Assembly (NCBI RefSeq): GCF_050864855.1
Contig: NZ_JBOZWW010000034.1
Coordinates: forward strand, 1-5,395
DNA from: Cardinium hertigii_C
GTDB taxonomy: Bacteria; Bacteroidota; Bacteroidia; Cytophagales; Amoebophilaceae
DNA length: 5,395 bases
Direction: 5' to 3'
This document shows positions 5,173 through 5,395 of this stretch, in pieces. Both the position numbers and the translations under genes were made by a program. The notes beneath the pieces are model-generated. The model saw only the letters and a list, made by a program, of their open reading frames with translations, had not been told where the DNA came from and did not search any database. Every line of letters starts with the position of its first letter. The first letter of the stretch is position 1.

Positions 5173-5395
5173 ATAGTGTCGTCATAAAAAGTTAGCCCAT
5201 AAATGGATACATCTAATTTGGACAGCTGCCAAGAAGGATGCTGTGTTCTTTGCATACCTAGTGGAGATTCCTCTCCATTGCTTAATTTTGAGAAACATAT
5301 TCTCAATAAGATGTCGGAATTTATATAAATTCTTGTCAAAATAACGTTTTGTTTTTCTGTTTTTCTTGGAAGGGATAACAGGAACAATACCTTTT
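5173..5395 (-). mobile_element. IS5-family (IS427-like) element, right end (partial)
   Basis: A C-terminal transposase frame is followed by a short tail, TGACGACACTATC on minus. The element then probably ends beside CTAG (5169-5172), a target type used by several IS5-family groups. The exact end is inferred, since the other terminus lies beyond the window. The IS marks the upstream edge of the rhomboid region. Confidence 0.6.
5182..5395 (-). CDS. IS5-family transposase, C-terminal ~70 residues
   Basis: The minus frame enters from the right edge and stops at TGA (5182-5184). It reads KGIVPVIPSKKNRKTKRYFD, then LYKFRHLIENMFLKIKQWRG, then ISTRYAKNTASFLAAVQI. This matches the end of the second ORF of IS427-group IS5 transposases (family pattern: VIPPRxNRK...YDxxLYKxRHLVExxFxxLKxFRxIATRYxK...FLAxV). 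The third catalytic acid, Glu of HLIENMF, and the Lys seven residues on are present. The reading frame has no damage within the window. Whether the element is active depends on the part to the right. Confidence 0.85.
   Translation of the reverse strand, partial: KGIVPVIPSKKNRKTKRYFDKNLYKFRHLIENMFLKIKQWRGISTRYAKNTASFLAAVQIRCIHLWANFL

Noticed and set aside
5169..5387. Minus-strand open frame of 72 codons at the right edge
   Set aside because: It is out of frame with the IS5-type transposase at 5182-5395, which explains the sequence.
1..5395. CRISPR array, tRNA, rRNA or toxin-antitoxin system
   Set aside because: No regularly spaced repeats, no cloverleaf or rRNA-like sequence, and no paired small toxin/antitoxin frames were seen.

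Overview
The window is AT-rich and packed with insertion-sequence (IS) remnants and broken genes. Its open genes lack clear Shine-Dalgarno sequences. This fits a reduced, IS-laden intracellular member of the Bacteroidota. The mix of IS256-, IS6- and IS5-type elements, Rpn-like nuclease debris, a holin-like membrane protein and a Bacteroidota-type rhomboid recalls the Amoebophilus/Cardinium group. That placement comes from protein resemblance only and is not proven here. Every intact cellular gene lies on the minus strand.

Positions 1-1300 are an IS-bounded gene graveyard. Two copies of the same IS256-family right end lie in opposite orientation (1-224 on plus, 993-1216 on minus) and enclose 768 bp. 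That interval holds three broken minus-strand genes: a RadC 3' piece, the tail of an Rpn/PD-(D/E)XK-type protein with a one-base frameshift, and the 5' half of a 2-phosphosulfolactate phosphatase (ComB)-like gene cut off by the IS end at 224.

Positions 1246-1984 are an IS6-family element whose transposase is complete in length but carries one in-frame TAG directly after its first catalytic motif. Its upstream end is missing. It is replaced by a 37-bp near-copy of the 3' end of the holin-like gene, so the symporter gene is bracketed by a direct repeat.

Positions 2032-4909 hold the only intact genes, all on minus and transcribed in the order rhomboid-like protein, small holin-like two-helix membrane protein, Na+/solute symporter. 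All three are membrane proteins. The rhomboid keeps its serine motif but has lost the catalytic His and two other active-site residues, so it is probably a pseudoprotease. A palindrome cluster and a perfect 12-bp tandem repeat lie just upstream of the symporter.

Positions 4910-5171 have no recognisable gene. The right edge (5182-5395) is the C-terminal part of an IS5-family (IS427-like) transposase on minus, continuing beyond the window.

I see no RNA gene, CRISPR array or defence system. The most unusual items are the inactive-looking rhomboid, the direct repeat bracketing the symporter, and the RadC/Rpn chimeric pseudogene.
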